A DNA stretch of 64,000 bases, taken from NCBI GenBank assembly GCA_965230225.1, contig CBDDKM010000010.1, forward strand, positions 868,001 to 932,000, given 5' to 3'. The notes beneath the pieces were generated by a model that was not told the origin of the DNA, did not search any database, and was given only the letters and a program-made list of their open reading frames with translations. Positions 51,531 through 60,922 of the stretch are shown here, in pieces. The position numbers and the translations under genes are program-made. Within the stretch, counting starts at the first letter, position 1; every line of letters begins with the position of its first letter. This stretch comes from CALSMU01 sp965230225 (GTDB taxonomy: Bacteria; Bacteroidota; Bacteroidia; Flavobacteriales_D; Parvicellaceae).

Positions 51531-52784
51531 ATGACGCAAAAGCAACTAATCGTTTCCATCTCTATTATCCTATGGATATTATGTTTTAACGGAGAGTTCA
51601 TGGCCCAACGAAAAGATGGGCGTTCTATAGAAAGGCTGAATTACGAACGTTATTTCAAGCATTATTATAGATATTCCCCCAGTCTTATCAGAGCTAACAA
51701 TATATCCTCTCTTCAAATCTGGTCCAAACATTTCTGGGAGGATTCTCTTACCATGTCTTATTGCAAGCAAAAAATTAGCTACCATAAAAATGGCTACCCC
51801 ATACACATGGTAGAATATACCGACTACGGAAGAGACTCCACTTTCACCGACTATTATTATGACAGTTTGGGAAGATTAACCCACTACCACCAATGGAAGT
51901 CAGCCCTGTCATACGGAAGCGGTAAGCACATTCCTATCGACGTCATGAGAATTCATTACGAATACGAAAACGATCTTTTGCAAAAAGTCTTTCAATACTC
52001 AAAGCGATACAGCAGTAGCTATATTTCATTGCGCCAATGTGATTCAATAAGCTACGAACTAAAAGATAACTATTACAAGGTAAGTGTGCATGTTGGAAAT
52101 GGTCAAAATAGAAATGTACTCTACCCAAAAAAGAATAAGTACATCTACCCCATTCGAAATAGCAATTCGTTTTTTGCTTCCCATGTTTCACTACCCCATA
52201 AACCCGCCGACGATGATTCACTATGGAGCGAGCCCTGTATTTATCGAGATTCTAACCTGATTACCATCCAAAACATTCTCGGAGGTACTTGTTTATCCAG
52301 AGATTTGGAATTACGGGTAAAAGGGCAAAACGGTTTTCTATTTTCCGGAACTTTAGAATCCTTTGAAAAACCGGGAAAACTGACCTATGCAAAAGATGAA
52401 TTTGAAAGTGATTGTTCCATCCTTATCGACACCAATGAAAACTTAATAAAAGTAAAATCGGAATCCATAATGAGCGAACCTACTTCATTAGAAAACCGAA
52501 TAACCCATGACCAGTCTCTTTACCAATTTAACTTCAAAACTCAGTTAATTCGTAAGGAATCTACCGTATCAAGTAGTCGTGGAGAAAGGGAATCAAACAC
52601 CTATAAAACAACCCACACTTATAACTACTTCGACTTTGGTCTTGTTAAAGAAAAAATAGAGAGAAGGTATCAACTCTTCCTACCGAATCAGTCAACTACT
52701 ATCGTTTTGGATCGGGATAAGCTGGAATTTGAGGAGAAGGAATCTTCTCGGTATGAGGAGAGGATGGAGGTTGTTTATTGGTAG
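51531..52784 (+). CDS. Exported protein of unknown function
   Basis: 417 residues. Signal peptide or anchor at the N-terminus (LIVSISIILWILCFNGEFMAQ). The body is rich in Tyr, Ser and charged residues, with YYYDSLGRLTHYHQW and IHYEYENDLLQKVFQY, which look like single RHS/YD- or YwqK-type hairpins, as in the neighbours. No clear family. It follows the TonB-tailed gene after 92 bp on the same strand and is probably the last member of this set. Confidence 0.7.
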   Translation: MTQKQLIVSISIILWILCFNGEFMAQRKDGRSIERLNYERYFKHYYRYSPSLIRANNISSLQIWSKHFWEDSLTMSYCKQKISYHKNGYPIHMVEYTDYGRDSTFTDYYYDSLGRLTHYHQWKSALSYGSGKHIPIDVMRIHYEYENDLLQKVFQYSKRYSSSYISLRQCDSISYELKDNYYKVSVHVGNGQNRNVLYPKKNKYIYPIRNSNSFFASHVSLPHKPADDDSLWSEPCIYRDSNLITIQNILGGTCLSRDLELRVKGQNGFLFSGTLESFEKPGKLTYAKDEFESDCSILIDTNENLIKVKSESIMSEPTSLENRITHDQSLYQFNFKTQLIRKESTVSSSRGERESNTYKTTHTYNYFDFGLVKEKIERRYQLFLPNQSTTIVLDRDKLEFEEKESSRYEERMEVVYW

Positions 52785-52810
52785 TAGGAAATGGGATTAA
52801 ATTAGGTAGA

Positions 52811-52975
52811 TGGGAATGACTCCCTTTGGTCGTCGGACCCAAATGGGTGGTCCGTGCAAGAAAGCTCACCACCTTCGGTGCCAGGACTTTTTGCATCCAT
52901 GTTGCTCATGAAAATACATTTTGACATTGGGAATGACTCCCTTTGGTCGTCGGACCCAAAGGGTGGTCCGTGCAA
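52811..52975. repeat. Tandem pair of intergenic repeats, period 117 bp
   Basis: Copies begin TGGGAATGACTCCC at 52811 and 52928 and run through TTGGTCGTCGGACCC to GGTGGTCCGTGCAA, differing by one indel. Each holds a stem (GGACCACCC with GGGTCC) and is followed by a less alike hairpin (about 52864-52893; 52978-53010) and an ATGAxAATACATT word. The tRNA-Asp terminator region shares the tail, as if the unit spread from the 3' flank of the tRNA. Confidence 0.65.
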
Positions 52976-53055
52976 AAAGCCTGATCACTCCGTGATCCAT
53001 GGTCTTTTTCATTTTCTTCCTTTATGAGAATACATTCTCAACAGGCATAAAATGA

Positions 53056-53085
53056 AAAAGCCCCTCACTTTCGTGAGAGGCTTTT
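53056..53085 (-). terminator. Terminator of tRNA-Asp
   Basis: AAAAAGCCCCTCAC and GTGAGAGGCTTTTT pair over about 14 positions with one mismatch around a tetraloop-like TTTC. It lies directly behind the tRNA 3' end on the minus strand. Confidence 0.88.
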
Positions 53086-53087
53086 TG

Positions 53088-53161
53088 CGGTCTGGACGGG
53101 ACTCGAACCCGCGACCCCCTGCGTGACAGGCAGGTATTCTAACCAACTGAACTACCAGACC
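53088..53161 (-). tRNA. tRNA-Asp (anticodon GTC)
   Basis: 74 nt. Acceptor GGTCTGG/CCAGACC with discriminator G; anticodon stem CCTGC/GCAGG with loop CTGTCAC, anticodon GTC; T arm GCGGG-TTCGAGT-CCCGT. CCA is not encoded. Confidence 0.95.
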
Positions 53162-53281
53162 AATTCTCTAATCCTTGTGGGATGCTAACAACAGTTAGCC
53201 TTCGTAGAAATTGTTTCCCTTTCGTTGGGGGTGACAAAAGTAGAACGTTTTTTTAATTCTGCAAACACTTTCGAAAAAAAA

Positions 53282-54205
53282 TTACAACATTTTTTGCCTT
53301 TTTATAAGATACTGCAACAATACCTCATTAAATCCCTGATTAATATCCGCTTCCACGTAGTCTATGTGGTATTGCGCGCATTTCAACTTCAGGTCTTTTT
53401 GCCTACTGTCTTTCAATTTGTTATAACTTTCCTTTACCTGATTTGGGTTCAATTTCACCTCTTCGCCGGTCTCCATATCCACAAATGTGTAAGGACGATT
53501 TTGGAAATCGAAATTTATTTCGTGCTTTACGTCTTTTACATGAAAAAAGACCACTTCGTGCTTGTTATGCTTTAAATGTTTTAATGCAGAAAAGATCTCA
53601 TCGTACTGATTGGAGTTATCCATCATATCGCTTAACAACACAATTAACGATCGTTTATGGGTTTGCTCTGCTATTTGATGCAAGCAAGAAACCACATTTG
53701 TATTGTGTTTATCCTTTTGCTCGTACTCCTTTAAATGCTTCTCCATTTCGGCAAACAATCGGTGATGATGCCTCATACTGGATTTACACTCTGTGTGTAG
53801 GTTTACTTTCTCATCAAACAAAGAAAGTCCTACCGCGTCTCTCTGCTTTCGCATCAGGTAAATTAATGCGGCTGCCGTATTGATGGAAAACTCCAACTTA
53901 TTAGTTGGGCCATCAATTGGGTAATGCATCGAAGAAGAGCTATCGATGATGATTCTACACCTAAGATTGGTTTCTTCCTCATATCGTTTAACAAACAACT
54001 TGTCGGTACGTGCATAAAGCTTCCAATCGATGTGTCGGGTAGATTCTCCTTTGTTATAGAGTCTATGCTCCGCAAATTCTACAGAAAACCCGTGAAATGG
54101 ACTCTTGTGTAACCCGGTAATAAATCCTTCTACTACTTGTTTGGCCAGGAGTTCTAACCCGCCAAATTCTCTTGCTGCTTTATGTTGTATTTTCTGTTCT
54201 GACAC
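53282..54205 (-). CDS. DUF58 domain protein (VWA-like)
   Basis: 307 residues, no signal peptide. DUF58 signature: FHGFSVEFAEHRLYNKGESTRHIDWKLYARTDKLFVKRYEEETNLRCRIIIDSSSSMHY, with a MIDAS-like DSSSSM, and LIVLLSDMMDN. Proteins of this family usually go with a MoxR AAA ATPase and Bat proteins; here neither is in reach downstream, so the MoxR partner would be encoded elsewhere. Role unknown, thought to be envelope stress or protein complex maturation. The thioredoxin gene lies upstream on the same strand, separated by a terminator. Confidence 0.9.
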   Translation of the reverse strand: MSEQKIQHKAAREFGGLELLAKQVVEGFITGLHKSPFHGFSVEFAEHRLYNKGESTRHIDWKLYARTDKLFVKRYEEETNLRCRIIIDSSSSMHYPIDGPTNKLEFSINTAAALIYLMRKQRDAVGLSLFDEKVNLHTECKSSMRHHHRLFAEMEKHLKEYEQKDKHNTNVVSCLHQIAEQTHKRSLIVLLSDMMDNSNQYDEIFSALKHLKHNKHEVVFFHVKDVKHEINFDFQNRPYTFVDMETGEEVKLNPNQVKESYNKLKDSRQKDLKLKCAQYHIDYVEADINQGFNEVLLQYLIKRQKML

Positions 54206-54242
54206 GATTTAAAGTTACGTAAAAAAAGTTGAGACATGGACA

Positions 54243-54276
54243 CAAAAAAACCCGCTACATACTGTAACGGGTTTTT
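54243..54276 (-). terminator. Terminator of trxA
   Basis: AAAAAACCCG and CGGGTTTTTT form a 10-bp stem extended by TAC/GTA, with the outer A and T runs serving as U-run in either direction. It lies 20 bp behind the trxA stop. Confidence 0.85.
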
Positions 54277-54296
54277 TAATCAATTGTTCTGTATGA

Positions 54297-54611
54297 TTAT
54301 AAAGCAGCTTGCAATTTAGCTTCAAGAGCTTCTTTAGACTGAGCTCCAACTAATTTCTCAACTACTTCACCATTCTTTAATACAACGATAGTAGGAATGT
54401 TTCTTACTCCAAACTTAGCTGCAATGGTAGGATTAGAATCTACGTCAACTTTTCCCACAACCGCTTTTCCTTCGTACTCGTTATGTAATGCATCAATGTG
54501 TGGTCCTACTAACTTACAAGGCCCGCACCATGCTGCCCAAAAATCAACCATTACTGGTTTATCTGTGTTTGTTAACTCATCGAAGTTCGCTTCTGTGAAT
54601 TCTACTGCCAT
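54297..54611 (-). CDS. trxA: Thioredoxin
   Basis: 104 residues, full length. The active-site WCGPC is at 28-32 (C29, C32), and FGVRNIPTIVVLKNGEVVEKLVG carries the conserved cis-Pro. It reduces disulfides in the cytoplasm with electrons from thioredoxin reductase. Single gene: on the minus strand TACATTTG (54644-54651) fits the -7 consensus, and a strong terminator follows the stop. Confidence 0.97.
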   Translation of the reverse strand: MAVEFTEANFDELTNTDKPVMVDFWAAWCGPCKLVGPHIDALHNEYEGKAVVGKVDVDSNPTIAAKFGVRNIPTIVVLKNGEVVEKLVGAQSKEALEAKLQAAL

Positions 54612-54643
54612 TTTATTTTGTTTTTATATGTTATTATTTATTA

Positions 54644-54651
54644 CAAATGTA
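54644..54651 (-). promoter_or_regulatory. -7 box of the trxA promoter
   Basis: TACATTTG on the minus strand, 33 bp before the trxA start, matching TAnnTTTG. The nearest TTTTTG lies 24 bp further upstream, longer than the usual 19-21, so the -33 element is uncertain. Confidence 0.5.
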
Positions 54652-54741
54652 AATTTAATTGGATTTACGATTCGTCAAAAAGAATACCGTTTCTTTTTTT
54701 ACTGTCAAAATGGCAATCTTAAACTCTCCTACCCTGGAATA

Positions 54742-55860
54742 TTACTCTACAACTATTTTCTCCACTCTTCTCTGGTTATCAGAAGAAAGGTGAACAAAAT
54801 AAACACCTGCAGACATTCCTAAAGCATCAACATCCAACACTTCTTTCACTTCTCCTGCGTTAATTACAGCAGTAGCCACTTGTTTTCCGTCAATTCCTAA
54901 AACAGACACATTGACATCAGAAGTACTTGCTTCCGGTAAATCAATGTTTAATTCTCCGTTTACAGGGTTAGGGTAAATGCTAGCATCCATTGTTGCTACA
55001 TCTTCGATTCCTACAACATCAGTTGCTCCTACTCCACCATCAGCATCTACAGCAACACCGGTGTATACTTCTGTTGAGTTATCCTCAATAACAAAAGCAA
55101 TGATGTGAGCATTACTAACATCGATTGGATCCTCGGCAGTTGTTAAATCAAATACGATTTGATCTGTAAACAATGACCCTTGAGTAGTTGAACCAGTAAT
55201 TGGGTCTCCCCATTGTCCGGTTAAATCTTCTCTAAACGTATGGCTATATACATACGGGTTAGACGCAGAAGCAGAAGAACCTGATTGGTGAGGAGAAGTT
55301 AATCCGTCCTCATAAATGTGAACGTAAAAGCTATTTCCATCAGTTACGTCTTGAGTATAGTATACCTCAATATCAATGGTTAGTGTTTGTGCGTTAGCAT
55401 CATAAGTAGAGCTTAACCCAACATTCATTGGGGATAGTTCTTCTAATACATCATCCACCATGGAACTCCAAATTGTTCTGGACTGAAGGATATCTCCATT
55501 TGATCCAATCTTACGGTTAATGAAGGCAGAAGGCATAAATCTACTTCCTGAAGAAGGAGAACAATAACTCCCTGTGTAAAATGCATCTAAATAGTTTCTT
55601 CTAAAATCAGTACCACCACTGCTGGTTCCGGTGTAGCTTGAATTAGAAGGACTGTATGCCACGGCAAAAGCACGACCTGCATTTGCACTCAAGATGTTAT
55701 CTACTTCGGTATGCCCTTGAGGACAGTTACCACAGTTAACACCGGTAAACTCTTCGATGATTGCATTCTTCATTGTTGGAGCTGTTCCAACGATAGTTTG
55801 AGCTTGTACACTAGCACAAGACATCAGTGCCACTGCTGGCAATAGTAAAGTTTTTTTCAT
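54742..55860 (-). CDS. Omp28-related protein with T9SS type A sorting domain
   Basis: 372 residues from ATG at 55860, which begins the signal peptide (MKKTLLLPAVALMSCASVQAQ); a frame reaching 55899 adds an unlikely leader. The mature part is Omp28-like: NAIIEEFTGVNCGNCPQGHTEVDN with a thioredoxin-like CGNC pair, and PSSGSRFMPSAFINR. The C-terminal 75 residues are a sorting domain (ASIYPNPVNGELNIDL, VLGIDGKQV, LGMSAGVYFVHL). Omp28 proteins are surface proteins of the phylum; the Cys pair suggests a redox or heme/thiol role. Single gene behind trxA upstream on the other side of 130 bp, in the same direction. Confidence 0.88.
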   Translation of the reverse strand: MKKTLLLPAVALMSCASVQAQTIVGTAPTMKNAIIEEFTGVNCGNCPQGHTEVDNILSANAGRAFAVAYSPSNSSYTGTSSGGTDFRRNYLDAFYTGSYCSPSSGSRFMPSAFINRKIGSNGDILQSRTIWSSMVDDVLEELSPMNVGLSSTYDANAQTLTIDIEVYYTQDVTDGNSFYVHIYEDGLTSPHQSGSSASASNPYVYSHTFREDLTGQWGDPITGSTTQGSLFTDQIVFDLTTAEDPIDVSNAHIIAFVIEDNSTEVYTGVAVDADGGVGATDVVGIEDVATMDASIYPNPVNGELNIDLPEASTSDVNVSVLGIDGKQVATAVINAGEVKEVLDVDALGMSAGVYFVHLSSDNQRRVEKIVVE

Positions 55861-56024
55861 AGTATATAATTGAACATTAGTAGTTAACCAAATATACACT
55901 AATCAACAGCCAATTAAAATTTCAAAAATGGTTGTGCTATGATTCCTACGTTTGTTAAAAAAATGTGCTTTGAAATAGATTTTAACACTACTCAACCACA
56001 TACCAAATAATCTTAACAACACTA

Positions 56025-59000
56025 TTAAGCTACCTCGCTTGCCTGAACGTTAATCTTTTTACTGCTTTTGGCCTTCAACTTCTTAAGGTATTCGTTCATT
56101 TTAGACTTATTGATGGAATATCCTAAATACCCCTGCAACTTGGTAGCTGCCTCTAAAAAGTCATTATTCACCTTAACCTTCTTAGTCTTGGAAACCAAAA
56201 TTACTCCAGCATTATCAGAATGATCGATTAACTCCAAATAAACGTTTTTATCTCCTTCGTATTCCTGGAACATATTCTCCAGTTGTTGAATGATTTCATC
56301 AGTAACATACTCCGCATCAAACCTTAAATACACCTGCTTTAGTTCCTTCTTTCTAATTTCCTGAAGCAGTTCCATACTAGTAACCTTGAACTCTTTCTGC
56401 TTACCATCCGGATTCCATTTCTTAGACTTAAGCTGTACGGTACCTCTAATAAATAAGAAGTTTCCCGGAACAAGATAATGACGGTATTTCTGGTACAATT
56501 CTCCAAACAAACGAACATCCATACTCCCTTCCATGTCGTGCATGTTCAACACTCCATATCGGTTTCCTTTTCTACTTTCCAAATTCAATGCATCAGCAGC
56601 AATACCGGCAAAGCAGTATTCTTTATCAGCAATTTCGTTAATGTGTTCGGATAAGATTTTCAGGTTAACATCGCAGAAATTATCTACTTCTAATTGGTAA
56701 TCCTCCAACGGGTGACCAGTAATGTAGATTCCTACAATCTCCTTTTCCAGATTCAGTTTTTCGTAGGCGCTCCACTCCTTGCATTTTACAATTTGCGGTT
56801 CCGGCATCTCTACAGCATTCTCTCCATCCCCCATCATGTCGAACATGCTCACCTGAGAGGAGTTCTTCCCCTGTTGGTAGGCTTGTCCATACTTAATGGC
56901 TCGCTCTATTAAGGTTCTTCCCTTTTCATCTTCCGCAAAATACTGTGCACGGTGCAGTCCTTTAAACTCATCAAAACCACCTCCTTTTGCAAGGCTTTCC
57001 AATACCCTTTTGTTACAGTCCTTCAGGTTTACTCTTCGTACCATATCGAATACAGAAACAAAGGGACCATCAGTTTTACGGTGCTCAATAATGGTCTCTA
57101 CTGGCCCTAATCCTACTCCTTTCATTCCTCCCATTCCGAAACGAATTTCTCCTTTGGCATTTACCGCAAACTTGTAATAACTCTCATTTACATCCGGTCC
57201 TAATACTTTAAGCTCCATTCTCTGGCACTCTTCCATAAAGAAAGAAACCGTTTTGATGTCGTTCATGTTATTACTCAGTACCGCCGCCATATACTCTGCC
57301 GGGTAATGAGCTTTTAGGTAAGCTGTTTGATACGCTACCCAGGCATAACAAGTAGAGTGAGATTTATTAAATGCATAAGATGCAAATGCTTCCCAATCCG
57401 TCCAGATTTTCTCCAATTTACCTTCATCGTGTCCATTGGCTTTTGCCTGATCCACAAACTTAGGCTTCATCTTAGCCAGTACTGCCTTTTGCTTTTTACC
57501 CATCGCCTTTCTCAGTACATCGGCCTCACCTTTGGTAAAGTCTGCCAATTTTTGAGAAAGCAACATTACCTGCTCCTGATATACCGTAATACCATAAGTT
57601 TCCTTCAGGTAATCCTCCATGGCCGGAAGATCGTATTCGATTTCTTCCTCTCCATGTTTTCTACGAATAAACGAAGGGATATACTCCAACGGTCCAGGAC
57701 GATAGAGGGCGTTCATGGCAATCAGATCCGAAAACTCTGTTGGTTTAAGGTCTTTCAAGTGCTTCTGCATCCCTGGAGATTCGTATTGGAACACCCCAAC
57801 CGTTTCTCCTCTTTGGAACAATGCATAAGTTTCCTCATCGTCCAGCGGTATGGACTCTATATCTATATCAACATTGTGTCGTGCTTTAACAATCTTAAGA
57901 GTATCCTTAATCAGAGTTAGTGTTTTTAACCCCAGGAAATCCATTTTTAGTAGCCCAGCACTCTCCACCACTGAGTTGTCGAATTGTGTACTCCACATTT
58001 CAGAATCCTTTGCCAGAGCAACAGGAACATGCTCACGGATATCACTTGGTGTAATGATCACCCCACAGGCGTGAATCCCAGTATTCCTCATGGACCCCTC
58101 TAGCGTTTTAGCCTGACGTAACACTTCTCCTTCCAAATTAGGAGATTCCAATATTTGCTTTAGTTCATCTGCCATTCGGATTTGTTCCGAATCCAGTTTT
58201 TCCGATAATTGTTCGTCCGACATGTTGAACATCTTATTCAACTTCATGTCCGGAACTAACTTGGCAATTCGATCTGTATCCGGCAGTGGCAAATCCAACA
58301 CCCTACCGGCATCTCTAATAGATGACTTCGCCGCCATAGTACCGTAGGTAATGATCTGCGCCACCTGACTGGCTCCGTATTTATCAATTACGTATTGAAT
58401 AACCCTTCCACGTCCTTCATCATCAAAATCAATATCGATATCGGGCATGGATACCCTTTCCGGATTCAGGAAACGCTCAAATAGTAGGTCGTATTTAATA
58501 GGATCTATATTGGTTATCCAGGTACAGTAAGCCACAACCGATCCCGCTGCCGATCCCCTTCCCGGGCCAACCGAAACTCCCATTTCGCGAGCTGCTCTGA
58601 TAAAATCCTCTACAATAAGGAAGTAACCCGGATACCCTGTGTTTCTAATTACCTCTAATTCGAAATCTAATCGCTCACGAATTTCATCGGTAATTTCTCC
58701 ATATCTTTTTTTAGCTCCTTCGTAGGTAATGTGCCTTAAATAGGCATTCTCCCCATTCTTAAGTTTAGGATCTTCCAAATCTTTAGGGTCCTGAAACTGT
58801 TCAGGAATATCGAAGGCAGGTAACAGTACATCTCTTGCTAACTGATACCCTTCGCATTTTTCTACAATTTCGTTGGTGTTTTCTATTGCCTCAGGAAAAT
58901 CCACAAAGGTTTCCTTCATTTCTTCCTGAGTTTTGAAATAGAAATTATTGTTAGGCATCCCATTTCTAAATCCTCTTCCTCTTCCAATTGGTGTAGATTT

Positions 59001-60614
59001 CTTCTCTCCTCCCTTAATACACATTAAAACGTCGTGAGACTCTGCCTGTTTCTGATCAATGTAGTAGTTGTTATTTGCAGCAACACATTTAACTCCGTAT
59101 TTCTTAGCGAATTTCAAGAGTACCTTGTTTACCATCTCCTCCTCATCCAATCCATGTCGGTTGATCTCTACATAAAAGTCATCTCCATAGGTTTCGTACC
59201 ACCAAACAAACGCTTCTTCCGCTTGTTTTTCACCTACATTTAGGATCAACTGAGGAACTTCTCCCTGCAATCCACCTGTAAGTGCAATGGTATCTTCTCT
59301 ATATTCTTTTACAACTTCTTTATCAATTCGAGGTACGTAATAAAACCCTTTTACATGCCCGGTAGAAGACATTTTTGCCAGGTTGTGATAACCATTTTTG
59401 TTCTTGGCTAGTATAGGAATAAGGTATCCATTGTCTTTATAGGATTTATCCTGATGGTTCTTACAAACGTAAAAATCACTACCAACAATAGGCAGTACAA
59501 TCTTCTTAGATAGTTCTTCAATTTCTCCTTTGAACTCCGCTATTTCCTCACCAGTTAATTCGCGAGTCGATTCAATAGTCTCCCCATCTTCATTTTCCTC
59601 AGAAGCAGTAATGGTTCCCGTTTCTATCTTCTCTTCTAAATCTTTTATTTTTCCTTTGATGCTGCCATTGTGTTTGGCTCCGGCATTAACAAAGTGAAAG
59701 GCTGCCATCATGTTCCCCATATCTGTAAGGGCAACAGCCGGCATATTGTATTCTGCTGCTTTGGTAATTAGTTGATCCACACCAGTTGTAGATTCCAAAA
59801 TAGAAAACTGCGAGTGATTGTGAAAATGAGAAAAACTAACATTTTCTAATCGCTTTAAGTTCTCAGCCGTGTTAACATAAACTTCTCCTCCGCCTTCTTC
59901 CTGCTCTTTTCTTTTTCTGATTTTGGCACTCTCCTCTTTGAGGTTCATGTGTACCAAACCAATTGGCTGGAACTCTTCAGGGTTGGTTTGAGAATACTCT
60001 ACAAAGTATTTCTCATCCACCTCCAATTGAGAAGCGGTATAGTTCCTCAAACGGATTAGCTCTAAGAAACAACGCGTAGTTGCCTCCACATCGGCAGTTG
60101 CATTATGCGCTTCTCCAAACGGTACATTGAATAAGTGTTGGTGCAATTCTGTTAGTGTAGGAAGCTTAAACTTACCTCCCCTACCTCCGGGAATTTGACA
60201 CAGCAATGCCGTATCCTCGGTACAGGTATCCAACACAGGCATTTCCTGCAAGCGGTTTTCCACCTCGAAACGGTAGAACTCACACCCCATCACATTGATA
60301 TCGAACCCTACGTTCTGTCCAACTACAAACTTGGAGCGTTCTAATACTTCTTTGAACTCATCCAGCATTTCTTGCAGTGGAATCCCCTTTTCAATAGCTA
60401 AATCAGTAGAAATACCATGTATTTGCTCCGACTGATAAGGAATATCAAAACCATCCGGCGTAATCAGGTAATCTTTCGCCTCAATCAATTTTCCCATATC
60501 GTCGTGCAATTGCCAGGCAATCTGCACCACTCTTGGCCAGTTATCCGTATCTGTAATTGGAGCGTTAAAATCCCTTGGAAGCCCCGTGGTTTCCGTATCA
60601 AATATTAAATACAT
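56025..60614 (-). CDS. dnaE: DNA polymerase III alpha subunit with N-terminal DnaQ-like exonuclease
   Basis: 1529 residues, against about 1160 for the E. coli enzyme. The first about 210 residues are a DEDDh exonuclease (D6 and E8 in FDTETTG; GQNVGFDINV; HNATADVEAT), fused to the polymerase as is usual in Flavobacteriales. Then a PHP domain (from about 255, FSHFHNHSQFSILES), the palm with the metal-binding PDIDIDFDD (about 722-730) and PGRGSAAGS, fingers, the helix-hairpin-helix and an OB fold near 1300. The PHP region carries an acidic insertion of about 60 residues (about 325-390, EENEDGETIEST). It should replicate the chromosome with its own proofreading. A perfect DnaA box lies 81 bp upstream. 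Confidence 0.97.
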   Translation of the reverse strand: MYLIFDTETTGLPRDFNAPITDTDNWPRVVQIAWQLHDDMGKLIEAKDYLITPDGFDIPYQSEQIHGISTDLAIEKGIPLQEMLDEFKEVLERSKFVVGQNVGFDINVMGCEFYRFEVENRLQEMPVLDTCTEDTALLCQIPGGRGGKFKLPTLTELHQHLFNVPFGEAHNATADVEATTRCFLELIRLRNYTASQLEVDEKYFVEYSQTNPEEFQPIGLVHMNLKEESAKIRKRKEQEEGGGEVYVNTAENLKRLENVSFSHFHNHSQFSILESTTGVDQLITKAAEYNMPAVALTDMGNMMAAFHFVNAGAKHNGSIKGKIKDLEEKIETGTITASEENEDGETIESTRELTGEEIAEFKGEIEELSKKIVLPIVGSDFYVCKNHQDKSYKDNGYLIPILAKNKNGYHNLAKMSSTGHVKGFYYVPRIDKEVVKEYREDTIALTGGLQGEVPQLILNVGEKQAEEAFVWWYETYGDDFYVEINRHGLDEEEMVNKVLLKFAKKYGVKCVAANNNYYIDQKQAESHDVLMCIKGGEKKSTPIGRGRGFRNGMPNNNFYFKTQEEMKETFVDFPEAIENTNEIVEKCEGYQLARDVLLPAFDIPEQFQDPKDLEDPKLKNGENAYLRHITYEGAKKRYGEITDEIRERLDFELEVIRNTGYPGYFLIVEDFIRAAREMGVSVGPGRGSAAGSVVAYCTWITNIDPIKYDLLFERFLNPERVSMPDIDIDFDDEGRGRVIQYVIDKYGASQVAQIITYGTMAAKSSIRDAGRVLDLPLPDTDRIAKLVPDMKLNKMFNMSDEQLSEKLDSEQIRMADELKQILESPNLEGEVLRQAKTLEGSMRNTGIHACGVIITPSDIREHVPVALAKDSEMWSTQFDNSVVESAGLLKMDFLGLKTLTLIKDTLKIVKARHNVDIDIESIPLDDEETYALFQRGETVGVFQYESPGMQKHLKDLKPTEFSDLIAMNALYRPGPLEYIPSFIRRKHGEEEIEYDLPAMEDYLKETYGITVYQEQVMLLSQKLADFTKGEADVLRKAMGKKQKAVLAKMKPKFVDQAKANGHDEGKLEKIWTDWEAFASYAFNKSHSTCYAWVAYQTAYLKAHYPAEYMAAVLSNNMNDIKTVSFFMEECQRMELKVLGPDVNESYYKFAVNAKGEIRFGMGGMKGVGLGPVETIIEHRKTDGPFVSVFDMVRRVNLKDCNKRVLESLAKGGGFDEFKGLHRAQYFAEDEKGRTLIERAIKYGQAYQQGKNSSQVSMFDMMGDGENAVEMPEPQIVKCKEWSAYEKLNLEKEIVGIYITGHPLEDYQLEVDNFCDVNLKILSEHINEIADKEYCFAGIAADALNLESRKGNRYGVLNMHDMEGSMDVRLFGELYQKYRHYLVPGNFLFIRGTVQLKSKKWNPDGKQKEFKVTSMELLQEIRKKELKQVYLRFDAEYVTDEIIQQLENMFQEYEGDKNVYLELIDHSDNAGVILVSKTKKVKVNNDFLEAATKLQGYLGYSINKSKMNEYLKKLKAKSSKKINVQASEVA

Positions 60615-60694
60615 GAAATGCTTTCTGTTTTTATCCGTTCAGAATCGTAAAATTAGTGAATCCAAGGGTTATAACGAGAAAACTCACTCAATAT

Positions 60695-60703
60695 TTATCC
60701 ACA
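60695..60703 (+). promoter_or_regulatory. DnaA box upstream of dnaE
   Basis: TTATCCACA, a perfect match to the DnaA-box consensus, 81 bp before the dnaE start in the dnaE/aminotransferase gap. It is a single box with no AT-rich unwinding array or neighbouring boxes, so it is not an origin. It could let DnaA control dnaE, or be chance. Confidence 0.45.
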
Positions 60704-60863
60704 ACACCTTACCTCTACACCCCTTTCATAATAAAGGATTTGAGAACTTCACCCTCTAAATTGTTAAACAAATTTATCTAAACAACAACACGATAACGAA
60801 GGCAGGAATCAATCTTTAGAAATATCAGAATATTGCAATTATATGCATAAACATTACTTACAT

Positions 60864-60896
60864 TTTGAATTATTGATATCAATAGTTTTAAATTTG
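60864..60896 (+). promoter_or_regulatory. Promoter of the aminotransferase gene
   Basis: TTTG (60864-60867), 21 bp, TAAATTTG (60889-60896), matching the Bacteroidetes consensus; the ATG follows 26 bp later at 60923. Confidence 0.7.
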
Positions 60897-60922
60897 CGCC
60901 ACAAAATTAAAGAATACGCACA

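Larger units (their letters stand above)
52785..53087. other. Non-coding stretch with tandem repeats before tRNA-Asp
   Basis: 303 bp. Two copies of a 49-bp word (52811-52859, 52928-52975) 117 bp apart, each followed by a hairpin, then a partial third unit next to the tRNA-Asp terminator. A minus-strand frame (52699-52896) crosses the first repeat and the end of the gene before it, with a Pro/His/Ser-rich composition that does not look real. Confidence 0.5.
60615..60922. other. 308-bp divergent promoter region between dnaE and the aminotransferase gene
   Basis: Holds the DnaA box (60695-60703), a minus-strand TAAATTTG (60769-60776) that could be the dnaE -7 box without a good -33 partner, and the clear aminotransferase promoter (60864-60896). 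No other gene seen. Confidence 0.5.

Noticed and set aside
52699..52896. Minus-strand frame of 65 codons rich in Pro, Ser and His
   Set aside because: It overlaps the end of the gene at 51531-52784 and the first intergenic repeat, with unlikely composition.
60695..60703. Replication origin suggested by the DnaA box
   Set aside because: Only one box is seen and no origin-type genes (dnaA, dnaN, gyrB, rpmH) are near.
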